A stretch of 64,000 bases of DNA from Luidia sarsii (taxonomy: Eukaryota; Echinodermata; Asteroidea; Paxillosida; Luidiidae): the NCBI GenBank assembly GCA_949987565.1, contig OX465109.1:11548509-11612508 (forward strand). Direction: 5' to 3'. The notes beneath the pieces were generated by a model. The model was not told the DNA's origin. It searched no databases and worked only from the letters and a program-made list of their open reading frames with translations. Positions 49,201 to 63,200 of this stretch are shown one piece after another. A program made the translations under genes and the position numbers. How positions within the stretch are numbered: position 1 is the first letter of the stretch; every line of letters begins with the position of its first letter.

Positions 49201-52200
49201 GCTTGCAATGTGTCCTTTGGATAGGCTATCGACTAGTGTTAAAATATTTGAAATCGGACAAGAACCAGTGAAAGCATCATCAAGCAAAGGGAACTCACCC
49301 TTAGCAGAGAGGGAGCTTGTATGTCTGGAATGAAGCGCATAACAGTCGGTGCAGTGTTCCTGGAAAGAACAATAAACTTTACAGGTGAATATCTCCTTCG
49401 ATATTAATTTCACAAAGCTAAAACTTGGCTTGCAAAGAGTCCTTGCAATAGGCTATCGACTAGTATTAAATTGATTAATTTCGGAAAAGAACACGTGAAA
49501 TCATCATCAAGCAAATGGAACTCACCCTTATCAGTGAGGCAGCTTGTATCTCTGGAATGTACAGCATAACAGTCGGCTCAGTGTTTCTGGAAAGAAAAAT
49601 CACTTTGCAGGATAATATCTCCTTCAAAATTACATTCACAAAGCTAAAACTTGGCCTACAATGTGTCCTTGGGATAGGCTTTCGACTAGTGTTAAAATAT
49701 TTGAAATCGGACAAGAACCAATGAAAGCATCATCAAGCAAAGGGAACTCACCCTTAGCAGAGAGGGAGCTTGTATCTCTGGAATGAAGCGCATAACAGTC
49801 GGTGCAGTGTTCCTGGAAAGAAAAAGAAACTTTGCGGGTGAATATCTCCTTCGATATTAATTTCACAAAGCTAAAACTTGGCTTGCAAAGAGTCCTTGAA
49901 ATAGGCTATCGACTAGTATTAAATTGATTAATTTCGGACAAGAACACGTGAAATCATCATCAAGCAAATGGAACTCACCCTTATCAGTGAGGCAGCTTGT
50001 ATCTCTGGAATGTACAGCATAACAGTCGGCTCAGTGTTTCTGGAAAGAAAAATTTATTTGCAGGATAATATCTTCTTCAAAATTACATTCACAAAACTAA
50101 AAGTTGGCTTGCAATGTGTCCTTGGGATAGGCTATCGACTAGTGTTAAAATATTTGAAATCGGACAAGAACCAATGAAAGCATCATCAAGCAAAGGGAAC
50201 TCACCCTTAGCAGAGAGGGAGCTTGTATCTCTGGAATGAAGCGCATAACAGTCGGTGCAGTGTTCCTGTAAAGAAAAAGAAACTTTACGGGTGAATATCT
50301 CCTTCGATATTAATTTCACAAAGCTAAAACTTGGCTTCCTAAGAGTCCTTGAAATAGGCTATCGACTAGTATTAAATTGATTAATTTCGGACAAGAACAC
50401 GTGAAATCATCATCAAACAAATGGAACTCACCCTTATCAGTGAGGCAGCTTGTATCTCTGGAATGTACAGCATAACAGTCGGCGCAGTGTTCCTGGAAAG
50501 AAAAATTACTTTGCAGGATAATATCTCCTTCAAAATTACATTCACAAAGCTAAAACTTGGCCTACAATGTGTCCTTGGGATAGGCTATCGACTAGTGTTA
50601 AAATATTTGAAATCGGACAAGAACCAATGAAAGCATCATCAAGCAAAGGCAACTCACCCTTAGCAGAGAGGGAGCTTGTATCTCTGGAATGAAGCGCATA
50701 ACAGTCGGTGCAGTGTTCCTGGAAAGAAAAAGAAACTTTACGGGTGAATATCTCCTTCGATATTAATTTCACAAAGCTAAAACTTGGCTTCCTAAGAGTC
50801 CTTGAAATAGGCTATCGACTAGTATTAAATTGATTAATTTCGGACAAGAACACGTGAAATCATCATCAAACAAATGGAACTCACCCTTATCAGTGAGGCA
50901 GCTTGTATCTCTGGAATGTACAGCATAACAGTCGGCGCAGTGTTCCTGGAAAGAAAAATTACTTTGCAGGATAATATCTCCTTCAAAATTACATTCACAA
51001 AGCTAAAACTTGGCCTACAATGTGTCCTTGGGATAGGCTATCGACTAGTGTTAAAATATTTGAAATCGGACAAGAACCAATGAAAGCATCATCAAGCAAA
51101 GGCAACTCACCCTTAGCAGAGAGGGAGCTTGTATCTCTGGAATGAAGCGCATAACAGTCGGTGCAGTGTTCCTGGAAAGAAAAAGAAACTTTGCGGGTGA
51201 ATATCTCCTTCGATATTAATTTCACAAAGCTAAAACTTGGCTTGCAAAGAGTCCTTGAAATAGGCTATCGACTAGTATTAAATTGATTAATTTCGGACAA
51301 GAACACGTGAAATCATCATCAAGCAAATGGAACTCACCCTTATCAGTGAGGCAGCTTGTATCTCTGGAATGTACAGCATAACAGTCGGCTCAGTGTTTCT
51401 GGAAAGAAAAATCACTTTGCAGGATAATATCTCCTTCAAAATTACATTCACAAAGCTAAAACTTGGCCTACAATGTGTCCTTGGGATAGGCTTTCGACTA
51501 GTGTTAAAATATTTGAAATCGGACAAGAACCAATAAAAGCATCATCAAGCAAAGGGAACTCACCCTTAGCAGAGAGGGAGCTTGTATCTCTGGAATGAAG
51601 CGCATAACAGTCGGTGCAGTGTTCCTGGAAAGAAACAATACTTTGCAGGTTAATATCTCCCACGATATTACTTACACAAAGCTGAAACTTGGCCTGCAAT
51701 GAGTCCTTGGAATAGGCTATCGACTAGTATTAAATTGATTAATTTCGGACAAGAACACGTGAAATCATCATCAAGCAAATGGACTTCACCCTTATCACTG
51801 AGGCAGCTTGTATCTCTGGAATGTACAGCATAACAGTCGGCGCAGTGTTCCTGGAAAGAAAAAATACTTTTCAGGTTAATATCTCCCACGATATTACTTA
51901 CACAAAGCTGAAACTTGGCCTGCAATGAGTCCTTGGAATAGGCTATCGACTAGTGTTAAAATATTCGAAATCGGACAAGAACAAATGAAAGCATCATCAA
52001 GCAAAGGGAAATCACCCTTAGCAGAGAGGGAGCTTGTATCTCTGGAATGAAGCGCATAACAGTCGGTGCAGTGTTCCTGGAAAGAAAAAGAAACTTTACA
52101 GGTGAATATCTCCTTCGATATTAATTTCACAAAGCTAAAACTTGGCTTGCAAAGAGTCCTTGAAATAGGCTATCGACTAGTATTAAATTGATTAATTTCG

Positions 52201-53042
52201 GACAAGAACACGTGAAATCATCATCAAGCAAATGGAACTCACCCTTATCAGTGAGGCAGCTTGTATCTCTGGAATGTACAGCATAACAGTCGGCTCAGTG
52301 TTTCTGGAAAGAAAATTACTTTGCAGGATAATATCTCCTTCAAAATTACATTCACAAAGCTAAAACTTGGCCTACAATGTGTCCTTGGGATAGGCTATCG
52401 ATTAGTGTTAAAATATTTGGAATCGGACAAGAACCAATGAAAGCATCATCAAGCAAAGGGAACTCACCCTTAGCAGAGAGGGAGCTTGTATGTCTGGAAT
52501 GAAGCGCATAACAGTCGGTGCAGTGTTCCTGGAAAGAAAAAGAAACTTTACGGGTGAATATCTCCTTCGATATTAATTTCACAAAGCTAAAACTTGGCTT
52601 CCTAAGAGTCCTTGAAATAGGCTATCGACTAGTATTAAATTGATTAATTTCGGACAAGAACACGTGAAATCATCATCAAGCAAATGGAACTCACCCTTAT
52701 CAGTGAGGCAGCTTGTATCTCTGGAATGTACAGCATAACAGTCGGCACAGTGTTCCTGGAAAGAAACAATACTTTGCAGGTTAATATCTCCCACGATATT
52801 ACTTACACAAAGCTGAAACTTGGCCTGCAATGAGTCCTTGGAATAGGCTATCGACTAGTATTAAATTGATTAATTTCGGACAAGAACACGTGAAATCATC
52901 ATCAAGCAAATGGACTTCACCCTTATCACTGAGGCAGCTTGTATCTCTGGAATGTACAGCATAACAGTCGGCGCAGTGTTCCTGGAAAGAAACAATACTT
53001 TGCAGGTTAATATCTCCCACGATATTACTTACACAAAGCTGA
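46251..53042 (+). repeat. 6,339-bp higher-order repeat, copy 2, plus one extra dimer (6,792 bp)
   Basis: This follows copy 1 at offset 6,339 up to about 50,720, gains one extra 453-bp dimer, then follows at offset 6,792 to about 53,040. The extra dimer makes it 30 monomers. The rest retains the order and private markers of copy 1, including the B/A chimera (51,616-51,635) and the A-A break near 52.9 kb. Confidence 0.88.
50723..50739 (+). repeat. Junction of a one-dimer (453-bp) insertion
   Basis: The monomer has G at 50,722 as in the 44,203-type copy (the upstream dimer has T, in CCTGTAAAG) and A at 50,740 as in the upstream dimer (ACTTTACGGG rather than ACTTTGCGGG). The exchange lies in the 17 identical bases between them. 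The marker AAAGGCAACTCACCC consequently appears twice, near 50,645 and 51,098. Confidence 0.85.
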
Positions 53043-53512
53043 AACTTGGCCTGCAATGAGTCCTTGGAATAGGCTATCGACTAGTGTTAAAATAGTTGAA
53101 ATCGGACAAGAACCAATGAAAGCATCATCAAGCAAAGGGAACTCACCCTTAGCAGAGAGGGAGCTTGTATGTCTGGAATGAAGCGCATAACAGTCGGTGC
53201 AGTGTTCCTGGAAAGAAAAAGAAACTTTACAGGTGAATATCTCCTTCGATATTAATTTCACAAGGCTAAAACTTGGCTTGCAAAGAGTCCTTGTAATAGG
53301 CTATCGACTAGTATTAAATTGATTAATTTCGGACAAGAACACGTGAAATCATCATCAAGCAAATGGACTTCACCCTTATCAGTGAGGCAGCTTGTATCTC
53401 TGGAATGTACAGCATAACAGTCGGCTCAGTGTTTCTGGAAAGAAAAATTACTTTGCAGGATAATATCTCCTTCGATATTACTTTCACAAAGCTAAAACTT
53501 GGCCTGCAATGT
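53043..53512 (+). repeat. Satellite linker between blocks
   Basis: This is two monomers of ordinary satellite between the enlarged 28-mer copy and the 2,718-bp duplication. From about 53,100 it resembles 47,890 onward at offset 5,207 (23 monomers), a relation that continues to about 55,070. It carries a private change, AAAATAGTTGAAATC, near 53,090. Confidence 0.7.
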
Positions 53513-56230
53513 GTCCTTGGGATAGGCTATCGACTAGTGTTAAAATATTTGAAATTGGACAAGAACCAATGAAAGCATCATCAAGCAAAGGGAACTCACC
53601 CTTAGCAGAGAGGGAGCTTGTATGTCTGGAATGAAGCGCATAACAGTCGGTGCAGTGTTCCTGGAAAGAAAAAGAAACTTTACAGGTGAATATCTCCTTC
53701 GATATTAATTTCAAAAGGCTAAAACTTGGCTTGCAAAGAGTCCTTGAAATAGGCTATCGACTAGTATTAAATTGATTAATTTCGGACAAGAACACGTGAA
53801 ATCATCTTTAAGCAAATGGAACTCACCCTTATCAGTGAGGCAGCTTGTATCTCTGGAATGTACAGCATAACAGTCGACTCAGTGTTTCTGGAAAGAAAAA
53901 TTAATTTGCAGGATAATATCTTCTTCAAAATTACATTCACAAAACTAAAACTTGGCTTGCAATGTGTCCTTGGGATAGGCTATCGACTAGTGTTAAAATA
54001 TTTGAAATCGGAAAAGAACCAATGAAAGCATCATCAAGCAAAGGGAACTCACCCTTAGCAGAGAGGGAGCTTGTATGTCTGGAATGAAGCGCATATCAGT
54101 CGGCGCAGTGTTCCTGGAAAGAAAAATGAACTTTGCGGGTGAATATCTCCTTCGATATTAATTTCACAAAGCTAAAACTTGGCTTGCAAAGAGTCCTTGA
54201 AATAGGCTATCGACTAGTATTAAATTGATTAATTTCGGACAAGAACACGTGAAATCATCATCAAACAAATGGAACTCACCCTTATCAGTGAGGCAGCTTG
54301 TATCTCTGGAATGTACAGCATAACAGTCGGCGCAGTGTTCCTGGAAAGAAAAATTACTTTGCAGGATAATATCTCCTTCGATATTACTTTCACAAAGCTA
54401 AAACTTGGCTTGCAATGTGTCCTTTGGATAGGCTATCGACTAGTGTTAAAATATTTGAAATCGGACAAGAACCAGTGAAAGCATCATCAAGCAAAGGGAA
54501 CTCACCCTTAGCAGAGAGGGAGCTTGTATGTCTGGAATGAAGCGCATAACAGTCGGTGCAGTGTTCCTGGAAAGAACAATAAACTTTACAGGTGAATATC
54601 TCCTTCGATATTAATTTCACAAAGCTAAAACTTGGCTTGCAAAGAGTCCTTGCAATAGGCTATCGACTAGTATTAAATTGATTAATTTCGGAAAAGAACA
54701 CGTGAAATCATCATCAAGCAAATGGAACTCACCCTTATCAGTGAGGCAGCTTGTATCTCTGGAATGTACAGCATAACAGTCGGCTCAGTGTTTCTGGAAA
54801 GAAAAATCACTTTGCAGGATAATATCTCCTTCAAAATTACATTCATAAAGCTAAAACTTGGCCTACAATGTGTCCTTGGGATAGGCTTTCGACTAGTGTT
54901 AAAATATTTGAAATCGGACAAGAACCAATAAAAGCATCATCAAGCAAAGGGAACTCACCCTTAGCAGAGAGGGAGCTTGTATCTCTGGAATGAAGCGCAT
55001 AACAGTCGGTGCAGTGTTCCTGGAAAGAAAAAGAAACTTTGCGGGTGAATATCTCCTTCGATATTAATTTCACAAAGCTAAAACTTGGCTTGCAAAGAGT
55101 CCTTAAAATAGGCTATCGACTAGTATTAAATTGATTAATTTCGGACAAGAACACGTGAAATCATCATCAAGCAAATGGAACTCACCCTTATCAGTAAGGC
55201 AGCTTGTATCTCTGGAATGTACAGCATAACAGTCGGCGCAGTGTTCCTGGAAAGAAACAATACTTTGCAGGTTAATATCTCCCACGATATTACTTACACA
55301 AAGCTGAAACTTGGCCTGCAATGAGTCCTTGGAATAGGCTATCGACTAGTGTTAAAATATTTGAAATCGGACAAGAACCAGTGAAAGCATCATCAAGCAA
55401 AGGGAACTCACCCTTAGCAGAGAGGGAGCTTGTATGTCTGGAATGAAGCGCATAACAGTCGGTGCAGTGTTCCTGGAAAGAAAAATAAACTTTACAGGTG
55501 AATATCTCCTTCGATATTAATTTCACAAAGCTAAAACTTGGCTTGCAAAGAGTCCTTGCAATAGGCTATCGACTAGTATTAAATTGATTAATTTCGGAAA
55601 AGAACACGTGAAATCATCATCAAGCAAATGGAACTCACCCTTATCAGTGAGGCAGCTTGTATCTCTGGAATGTACAGCATAACAGTCGGCTCAGTGTTTC
55701 TGGAAAGAAAAATCACTTTGCAGGATAATATCTCCTTCAAAATTACATTCACAAAGCTAAAACTTGGCCTACAATGTGTCCTTGGGATAGGCTATCGACT
55801 AGTGTTAAAATATTTGAAATCGGACAAGAACCAATAAAAGCATCATCAAGCAAAGGGAACTCACCCTTAGCAGAGAGGGAGCTTGTATCTCTGGAATGAA
55901 GCGCATAACAGTCGGTGCAGTGTTCCTGGAAAGAAAAAGAAACTTTGCGGGTGAATATCTCCTTCGATATTAATTTCACAAAGCTAAAACTTGGCTTGCA
56001 AAGAGTCCTTGAAATAGGCTATCGACTAGTATTAAATTGATTAATTTCGGACAAGAACACGTGAAATCATCATCAAGCAAATGGAACTCACCCTTATCAG
56101 TGAGGCAGCTTGTATCTCTGGAATGTACAGCATAACAGTCGGCGCAGTGTTCCTGGAAAGAAACAATACTTTGCAGGTTAATATCTCCCACGATATTACT
56201 TACACAAAGCTGAAACTTGGCCTGCAATGA
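53513..56230 (+). repeat. 2,718-bp tandem repeat, copy 1 (12 monomers)
   Basis: This recurs as 56,231-58,948. The copies are less alike than the 7,247-bp pair: scattered single changes are seen, such as ATTCATAAAGC near 54,843 and CCTTAAAATAGG near 55,103 in copy 1. Both carry the marker CCTTATCAGTAAGGCAGC (near 55,190 and 57,908), not seen elsewhere. Confidence 0.85.
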
Positions 56231-58948
56231 GTCCTTGGGATAGGCTATCGACTAGTGTTAAAATATTTGAAATTGGACAAGAACCAATGAAAGCATCATC
56301 AAGCAAAGGGAACTCACCCTTAGCAGAGAGGGAGCTTGTATGTCTGGAATGAAGCGCATAACAGTCGGTGCAGTGTTCCTGGAAAGAAAAAGAAACTTTA
56401 CAGGTGAATATCTCCTTCGATATTAATTTCACAAGGCTAAAACTTGGCTTGCAAAGAGTCCTTGAAATAGGCTATCGACTAGTATTAAATTGATTAATTT
56501 CGGACAAGAACACGTGAAATCATCTTTAAGCAAATGGAACTCACCCTTATCAGTGAGGCAGCTTGTATCTCTGGAATGTACAGCATAACAGTCGACTCAG
56601 TGTTTCTGGAAAGAAAAATTAATTTGCAGGATAATATCTTCTTCAAAATTACATTCACAAAACTAAAACTTGGCTTGCAATGTGTCCTTGGGATAGGCTA
56701 TCGACTAGTGTTAAAATATTTGAAATCGGAAAAGAACCAATGAAAGCATCATCAAGCAAAGGGAACTCACCCTTAGCAGAGAGGGAGCTTGTATGTCTGG
56801 AATGAAGCGCATATCAGTCGGCGCAGTGTTCCTGGAAAGAAAAATGAACTTTGCGGGTGAATATCTCCTTCGATATTAATTTCACAAAGCTAAAACTTGT
56901 CTTGCAAAGAGTCCTTGAAATAGGCTATCGACTAGTATTAAATTGATTAATTTCGGACAAGAACATGTGAAATCATCATCAAACAAATGGAACTCACCCT
57001 TATCAGTGAGGCAGCTTGTATCTCTGGAATGTACAGCATAACAGTCGGCGCAGTGTTCCTGGAAAGAAAAATTACTTTGCAGGATAATATCTCCTTCGAT
57101 ATTACTTTCACAAAGCTAAAACTTGGCTTGCAATGTGTCCTTTGGATAGGCTATCGACTAGTGTTAAAATATTTGAAATCGGACAAGAACCAGTGAAAGC
57201 ATCATCAAGCAAAGGGAACTCACCCTTAGCAGAGAGGGAGCTTGTATGTCTGGAATGAAGCGCATAACAGTCGGTGCAGTGTTCCTGGAAAGAACAATAA
57301 ACTTTACAGGTGAATATCTCCTTCGATATTAATTTCACAAAGCTAAAACTTGGCTTGCAAAGAGTCCTTGCAATAGGCTATCGACTAGTATTAAATTGAT
57401 TAATTTCGGAAAAGAACACGTGAAATCATCATCAAGCAAATGGAACTCACCCTTATCAGTGAGGCAGCTTGTATCTCTGGAATGTACAGCATAACAGTCG
57501 GCTCAGTGTTTCTGGAAAGAAAAATCACTTTGCAGGATAATATCTCCTTCAAAATTACATTCACAAAGCTAAAACTTGACCTACAATGTGTCCTTGGGAT
57601 AGGCTTTCGACTAGTGTTAAAATATTTGAAATCGGACAAGAACCAATAAAAGCATCATCAAGCAAAGGGAACTCACCCTTAGCAGAGAGGGAGCTTGTAT
57701 CTCTGGAATGAAGCGCATAACAGTCGGTGCAGTGTTCCCGGAAAGAAAAAGAAACTTTGCGGGTGAATATCTCCTTCGATATTAATTTCACAAAGCTAAA
57801 ACTTGGCTTGCAAAGAGTCCTTGAAATAGGCTATCGACTAGTATTAAATTGATTAATTTCGGACAAGAACACGTGAAATCATCATCAAGCAAATGGAACT
57901 CACCCTTATCAGTAAGGCAGCTTGTATCTCTGGAATGTACAGCATAACAGTCGGCGCAGTGTTCCTGGAAAGAAACAATACTTTGCAGGTTAATATCTCC
58001 CACGATATTACTTACACAAAGCTGAAACTTGGCCTGCAATGAGTCCTTGGAATAGGCTATCGACTAGTGTTAAAATATTTGAAATCGGACAAGAACCAGT
58101 GAAAGCATCATCAAGCAAAGGGAACTCACCCTTAGCAGAGAGGGAGCTTGTATGTCTGGAATGAAGCGCATAACAGTCGGTGCAGTGTTCCTGGAAAGAA
58201 AAATAAACTTTACAGGTGAATATCTCCTTCGATATTAATTTCACAAAGCTAAAACTTGGCTTGCAAAGAGTCCTTGCAATAGGCTATCGACTAGTATTAA
58301 ATTGATTAATTTCGGAAAAGAACACGTGAAATCATCATCAAGCAAATGGAACTCACCCTTATCAGTGAGGCAGCTTGTATCTCTGGAATGTACAGCATAA
58401 CAGTCGGCTCAGTGTTTCTGGAAAGAAAAATCACTTTGCAGGATAATATCTCCTTCAAAATTACATTCACAAAGCTAAAACTTGGCCTACAATGTGTCCT
58501 TGGGATAGGCTATCGACTAGTGTTAAAATATTTGAAATCGGACAAGAACCAATGAAAGCATCATCAAGCAAAGGGAACTCACCCTTAGCAGAGAGGGAGC
58601 TTGTATCTCTGGAATGAAGCGCATAACAGTCGGTGCAGTGTTCCTGGAAAGAAAAAGAAACTTTGCGGGTGAATATCTCCTTCGATATTAATTTCACAAA
58701 GCTAAAACTTGGCTTGCAAAGAGTCCTTGAAATAGGCTATCGACTAGTATTAAATTGATTAATTTCGGACAAGAACACGTGAAATCATCATCAAGCAAAT
58801 GGAACTCACCCTTATCAGTGAGGCAGCTTGTATCTCTGGAATGTACAGCATAACAGTCGGCGCAGTGTTCCTGGAAAGAAACAATACTTTGCAGGTTAAT
58901 ATCTCCCACGATATTACTTACACAAAGCTGAAACTTGGCCTGCAATGA
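56231..58948 (+). repeat. 2,718-bp tandem repeat, copy 2
   Basis: The joint with copy 1 lies in the 8 bp GTCCTTGG at 56,231-56,238. A at 56,230 is of the CTGCAATGAG type, while G at 56,239 and the downstream GAAATTGGAC belong to the 53,513 type. Private changes in copy 2 include ACTTGTCTTGC near 56,896, GAACATGTG near 56,963, AACTTGACC near 57,575 and TTCCCGGAAAG near 57,736. Confidence 0.85.
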
Positions 58949-60270
58949 GTCCTTGGAATAGGCTATCGACTAGTGTTAAAATATTTGAAATCGGACAAGA
59001 ACCAATGAAAGCATCATCAAGCAAAGGGAACCCACCCTTAGCAGAGAGGGAGCTTGTATCTCTGGAATGAAGCGCAAAACAGTCCGTGCAGTGTTCCTGG
59101 AAAGAAAAAGAAACTTTACAGGTGAATATCTCCTTCAATATTATTTACACAAAGCTAAAACTTGGCTTGCAAAGAGTCCTTGAAATAGGCTATCGACTAG
59201 TATTAAATTGATTAATTTCGAACAAGAACACGTGAAATCATCATCAAGCAAATGGAACTCACCCTTATCAGTGAGGCAGCTTGTATCTCTGGAATGTACA
59301 GCATAACAGTCGGCACAGTGTTCCTGGAAAGAAACAATACTTTGCAGGTTAATATCTCCCACGATATTACTTACACAAAGCTGAAACTTGGCCTGCAATC
59401 AGTCCTTGGAATAGGCTATCGACTAGTATTAAATTGATTAATTTCGGACAAGAACACGTGAAATCATCATCAAGCAAATGGACTTCACCCTTATCACTGA
59501 GGCAGCTTGTATCTCTGGAATGTACAGCATAACAGTCGGCGCAGTGTTCCTGGAAAGAAAAAATACTTTTCAGGTTAATATCTCCCACGATATTACTTAC
59601 ACAAAGCTGAAACTTGGCCTGCAATGAGTCCTTGGAATAGGCTATCGACTAGTGTTAAAATATTCGAAATCGGACAAGAACCAATGAAAGCATCATCAAG
59701 CAAAGGGAAATCACCCTTAGCAGAGAGGGAGCTTGTATCTCTGGAATGAAGCGCAAAACAGTCGGTGCAGTGTTCCTGGAAAGAAAAAGAAACTTTACAG
59801 GTGAATATCTCCTTCGATATTAATTTCACAAAGCTAAAACTTGGCTTGCAAAGAGTCCTTGAAATAGGCTATCGACTAGTATTAAATTGATTAATTTCGG
59901 ACAAGAACACGTGAAATCATCATCAAGCAAATGGAACTCACCCTTATCAGTGAGGCAGCTTGTATCTCTGGAATGTACAGCATAACAGTCGGCTCAGTGT
60001 TTCTGGAAAGAAAATTACTTTGCAGGATAATATCTCCTTCAAAATTACATTCACAAAGCTAAAACTTGGCCTACAATGTGTCCTTGGGATAGGCTATCGA
60101 TTAGTGTTAAAATATTTGGAATCGGACAAGAACCAATGAAAGCATCATCAAGCAAAGGGAACTCACCCTTAGCAGAGAGGGAGCTTGTATGTCTGGAATG
60201 AAGCGCATATCAGTCGGCGCAGTGTTCCTGGAAAGAAAAAGAAACTTTACGGGTGAATATCTCCTTCGAT
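58949..60270 (+). repeat. Mosaic linker before the third 28-mer copy
   Basis: About 59,367-60,180 follows 51,668-52,480 at offset 7,699 (34 monomers). The preceding monomers carry private changes (AACCCACCC near 59,030, CTTCAATATTATTTAC near 59,134, TTTCGAACAAG near 59,217, CTGCAATCAGTCC near 59,393). The monomer near 60,190-60,260 combines GCGCATATCAGTCGGCG of one B subclass with AAAAAGAAACTTTACGGG of another. Confidence 0.7.
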
Positions 60271-60277
60271 ATTAATT

Positions 60278-63200
60278 TCACAAAGCTAAAACTTGGCTTC
60301 CTAAGAGTCCTTGAAATAGGCTATCGACTAGTACTAAATTGATAAATTTCGGACAAGAACACGTGAAATCATCATCAAGCAAATGGAACTCACCCTTATC
60401 AGTGAGGCAGCTTGTATCTCTGGAATGTACAGCATAACAGTCGGCACAGTGTTCCTGGAAAGAAACAATACTTTGCAGGTTAATATCTCCCACGATATTA
60501 CTTACACAAAGCTGAAACTTGGCCTGCAATGAGTCCTTGGAATAGGCTATCGACTAGTATTAAATTGATTAATTTCGGACAAGAACACGTGAAATCATCA
60601 TCAAGCAAATGGACTTCACCCTTATCACTGAGGCAGCTTGTATCTCTGGAATGTACAGCATAACAGTCGGCGCAGTGTTCCTGGAAAGAAACAATACTTT
60701 GCAGGTTAATATCTCCCACGATATTACTTACACAAAGCTGAAACTTGGCATGCACTGAGTCCTTGGAATAGGCTATCGACTAGTGTTAAAATATTTGAAA
60801 TCGGACAAGAACCAATGAAAGCATCATCAAGCAAAGGGAACTCACCCTTAGCAGAGAGGGAGCTTGTATGTCTGGAATGAAGCGCATAACAGTCGGTGCA
60901 GTGTTCCTGGAAAGAAAAAGAAACTTTACAGGTGAATATCTCCTTCGATATTAATTTCACAAGGCTAAAACTTGGCTTGCAAAGAGTCCTTGTAATAGGC
61001 TATCGACTAGTATTAAATTGATTAATTTCGGACAAGAACACGTGAAATCATCATCAAGCAAATGGACTTCACCCTTATCAGTGAGGCAGCTTGTATCTCT
61101 GGAATGTACAGCATAACAGTCGGCTCAGTGTTTCTGGAAAGAAAAATTACTTTGCAGGATAATATCTCCTTCGATATTACTTTCACAAAGCTAAAACTTG
61201 GCCTGCAATGTGTCCTTGGGATAGGCTATCGACTAGTGTTAAAATATTTGAAATTGGACAAGAACCAATGAAAGCATCATCAAGCAAAGGGAACTCACCC
61301 TTAGCAGAGAGGGAGCTTGTATGTCTGGAATGAAGCGCATAACAGTCGGTGCAGTGTTCCTGGAAAGAAAAAGAAACTTTACAGGTGAATATCTCCTTCG
61401 ATATTAATTTCACAATGCTAAAACTTGGCTTGCAAAGAGTCCTTGAAATAGGCTATCGACTAGTATTAAATTGATTAATTTCGGACAAGAACACGTGAAA
61501 TCATCTTTAAGCAAATGGAACTCACCCTTATCAGTGAGGCAGCTTGTATCTCTGGAATGTACAGCATAACAGTCGACTCAGTGTTTCTGGAAAGAAAAAT
61601 TAATTTGCAGGATAATATCTTCTTCAAAATTACATTCACAAAACTAAAACTTGGCTTGCAATGTGTCCTTGGGATAGGCTATCGACTAGTGTTAAAATAT
61701 TTGAAATCGGAAAAGAACCAATGAAAGCATCATCAAGCAAAGGGAACTCACCCTTAGCAGAGAGGGAGCTTGTATGTCTGGAATGAAGCGCATATCAGTC
61801 GGCGCAGTGTTCCTGGAAAGAAAAATGAACTTTGCGGGTGAATATCTCCTTCGATATTAATTTCACAAAGCTAAAACTTGGCTTGCAAAGAGTCCTTGAA
61901 ATAGGCTATCGACTAGTATTAAATTGATTAATTTCGGACAAGAACACGTGAAATCATCATCAAGCAAATGGAACTCACCCTTATCAGTGAGGCAGCTTGT
62001 ATCTCTGGAATGTACAGCATAACAGTCGGCGCAGTGTTCCTGGAAAGAAACAATACTTTGCAGGTTAATATCTCCCACGATATTACTTTCACAAAGCTAA
62101 AACTTGGCTTGCAATGTGTCCTTTGGATAGGCTATCGACTAGTGTTAAAATATTTGAAATCGGACAAGAACCAGTGAAAGCATCATCAAGCAAAGGGAAC
62201 TCACCCTTAGCAGAGAGGGAGCTTGTATGTCTGGAATGAAGCGCATAACAGTCGGTGCAGTGTTCCTGGAAAGAACAATAAACTTTACAGGTGAATATCT
62301 CCTTCGATATTAATTTCACAAAGCTAAAACTTGGCTTGCAAAGAGTCCTTGCAATAGGCTATCGACTAGTATTAAATTGATTAATTTCGGAAAAGAACAC
62401 GTGAAATCATCATCAAGCAAATGGAACTCACCCTTATCAGTGAGGCAGCTTGTATCTCTGGAATGTACAGCATAACAGTCGGCTCAGTGTTTCTGGAAAG
62501 AAAAATCACTTTGCAGGATAATATCTCCTTCAAAATTACATTCACAAAGCTAAAACTTGGCCTACAATGTGTCCTTGGGATAGGCTTTCGACTAGTGTTA
62601 AAATATTTGAAATCGGACAAGAACCAATGAAAGCATCATCAAGCAAAGGGAACTCACCCTTAGCAGAGAGGGAGCTTGTATCTCTGGAATGAAGCGCATA
62701 ACAGTCGGTGCAGTGTTCCTGGAAAGAAAAAGAAACTTTGCGGGTGAATATCTCCTTCGATATTAATTTCACAAAGCTAAAACTTGGCTTGCAAAGAGTC
62801 CTTGAAATAGGCTATCGACTAGTATTAAATTGATTAATTTCGGACAAGAACACGTGAAATCATCATCAAGCAAATGGAACTCACCCTTATCAGTGAGGCA
62901 GCTTGTATCTCTGGAATGTACAGCATAACAGTCGGCTCAGTGTTTCTGGAAAGAAAAATTTATTTGCAGGATAATATCTTCTTCAAAATTACATTCACAA
63001 AACTAAAAGTTGGCTTGCAATGTGTCCTTGGGATAGGCTATCGACTAGTGTTAAAATATTTGAAATCGGACAAGAACCAATGAAAGCATCATCAAGCAAA
63101 GGGAACTCACCCTTAGCAGAGAGGGAGCTTGTATCTCTGGAATGAAGCGCATAACAGTCGGTGCAGTGTTCCTGTAAAGAAAAAGAAACTTTACGGGTGA

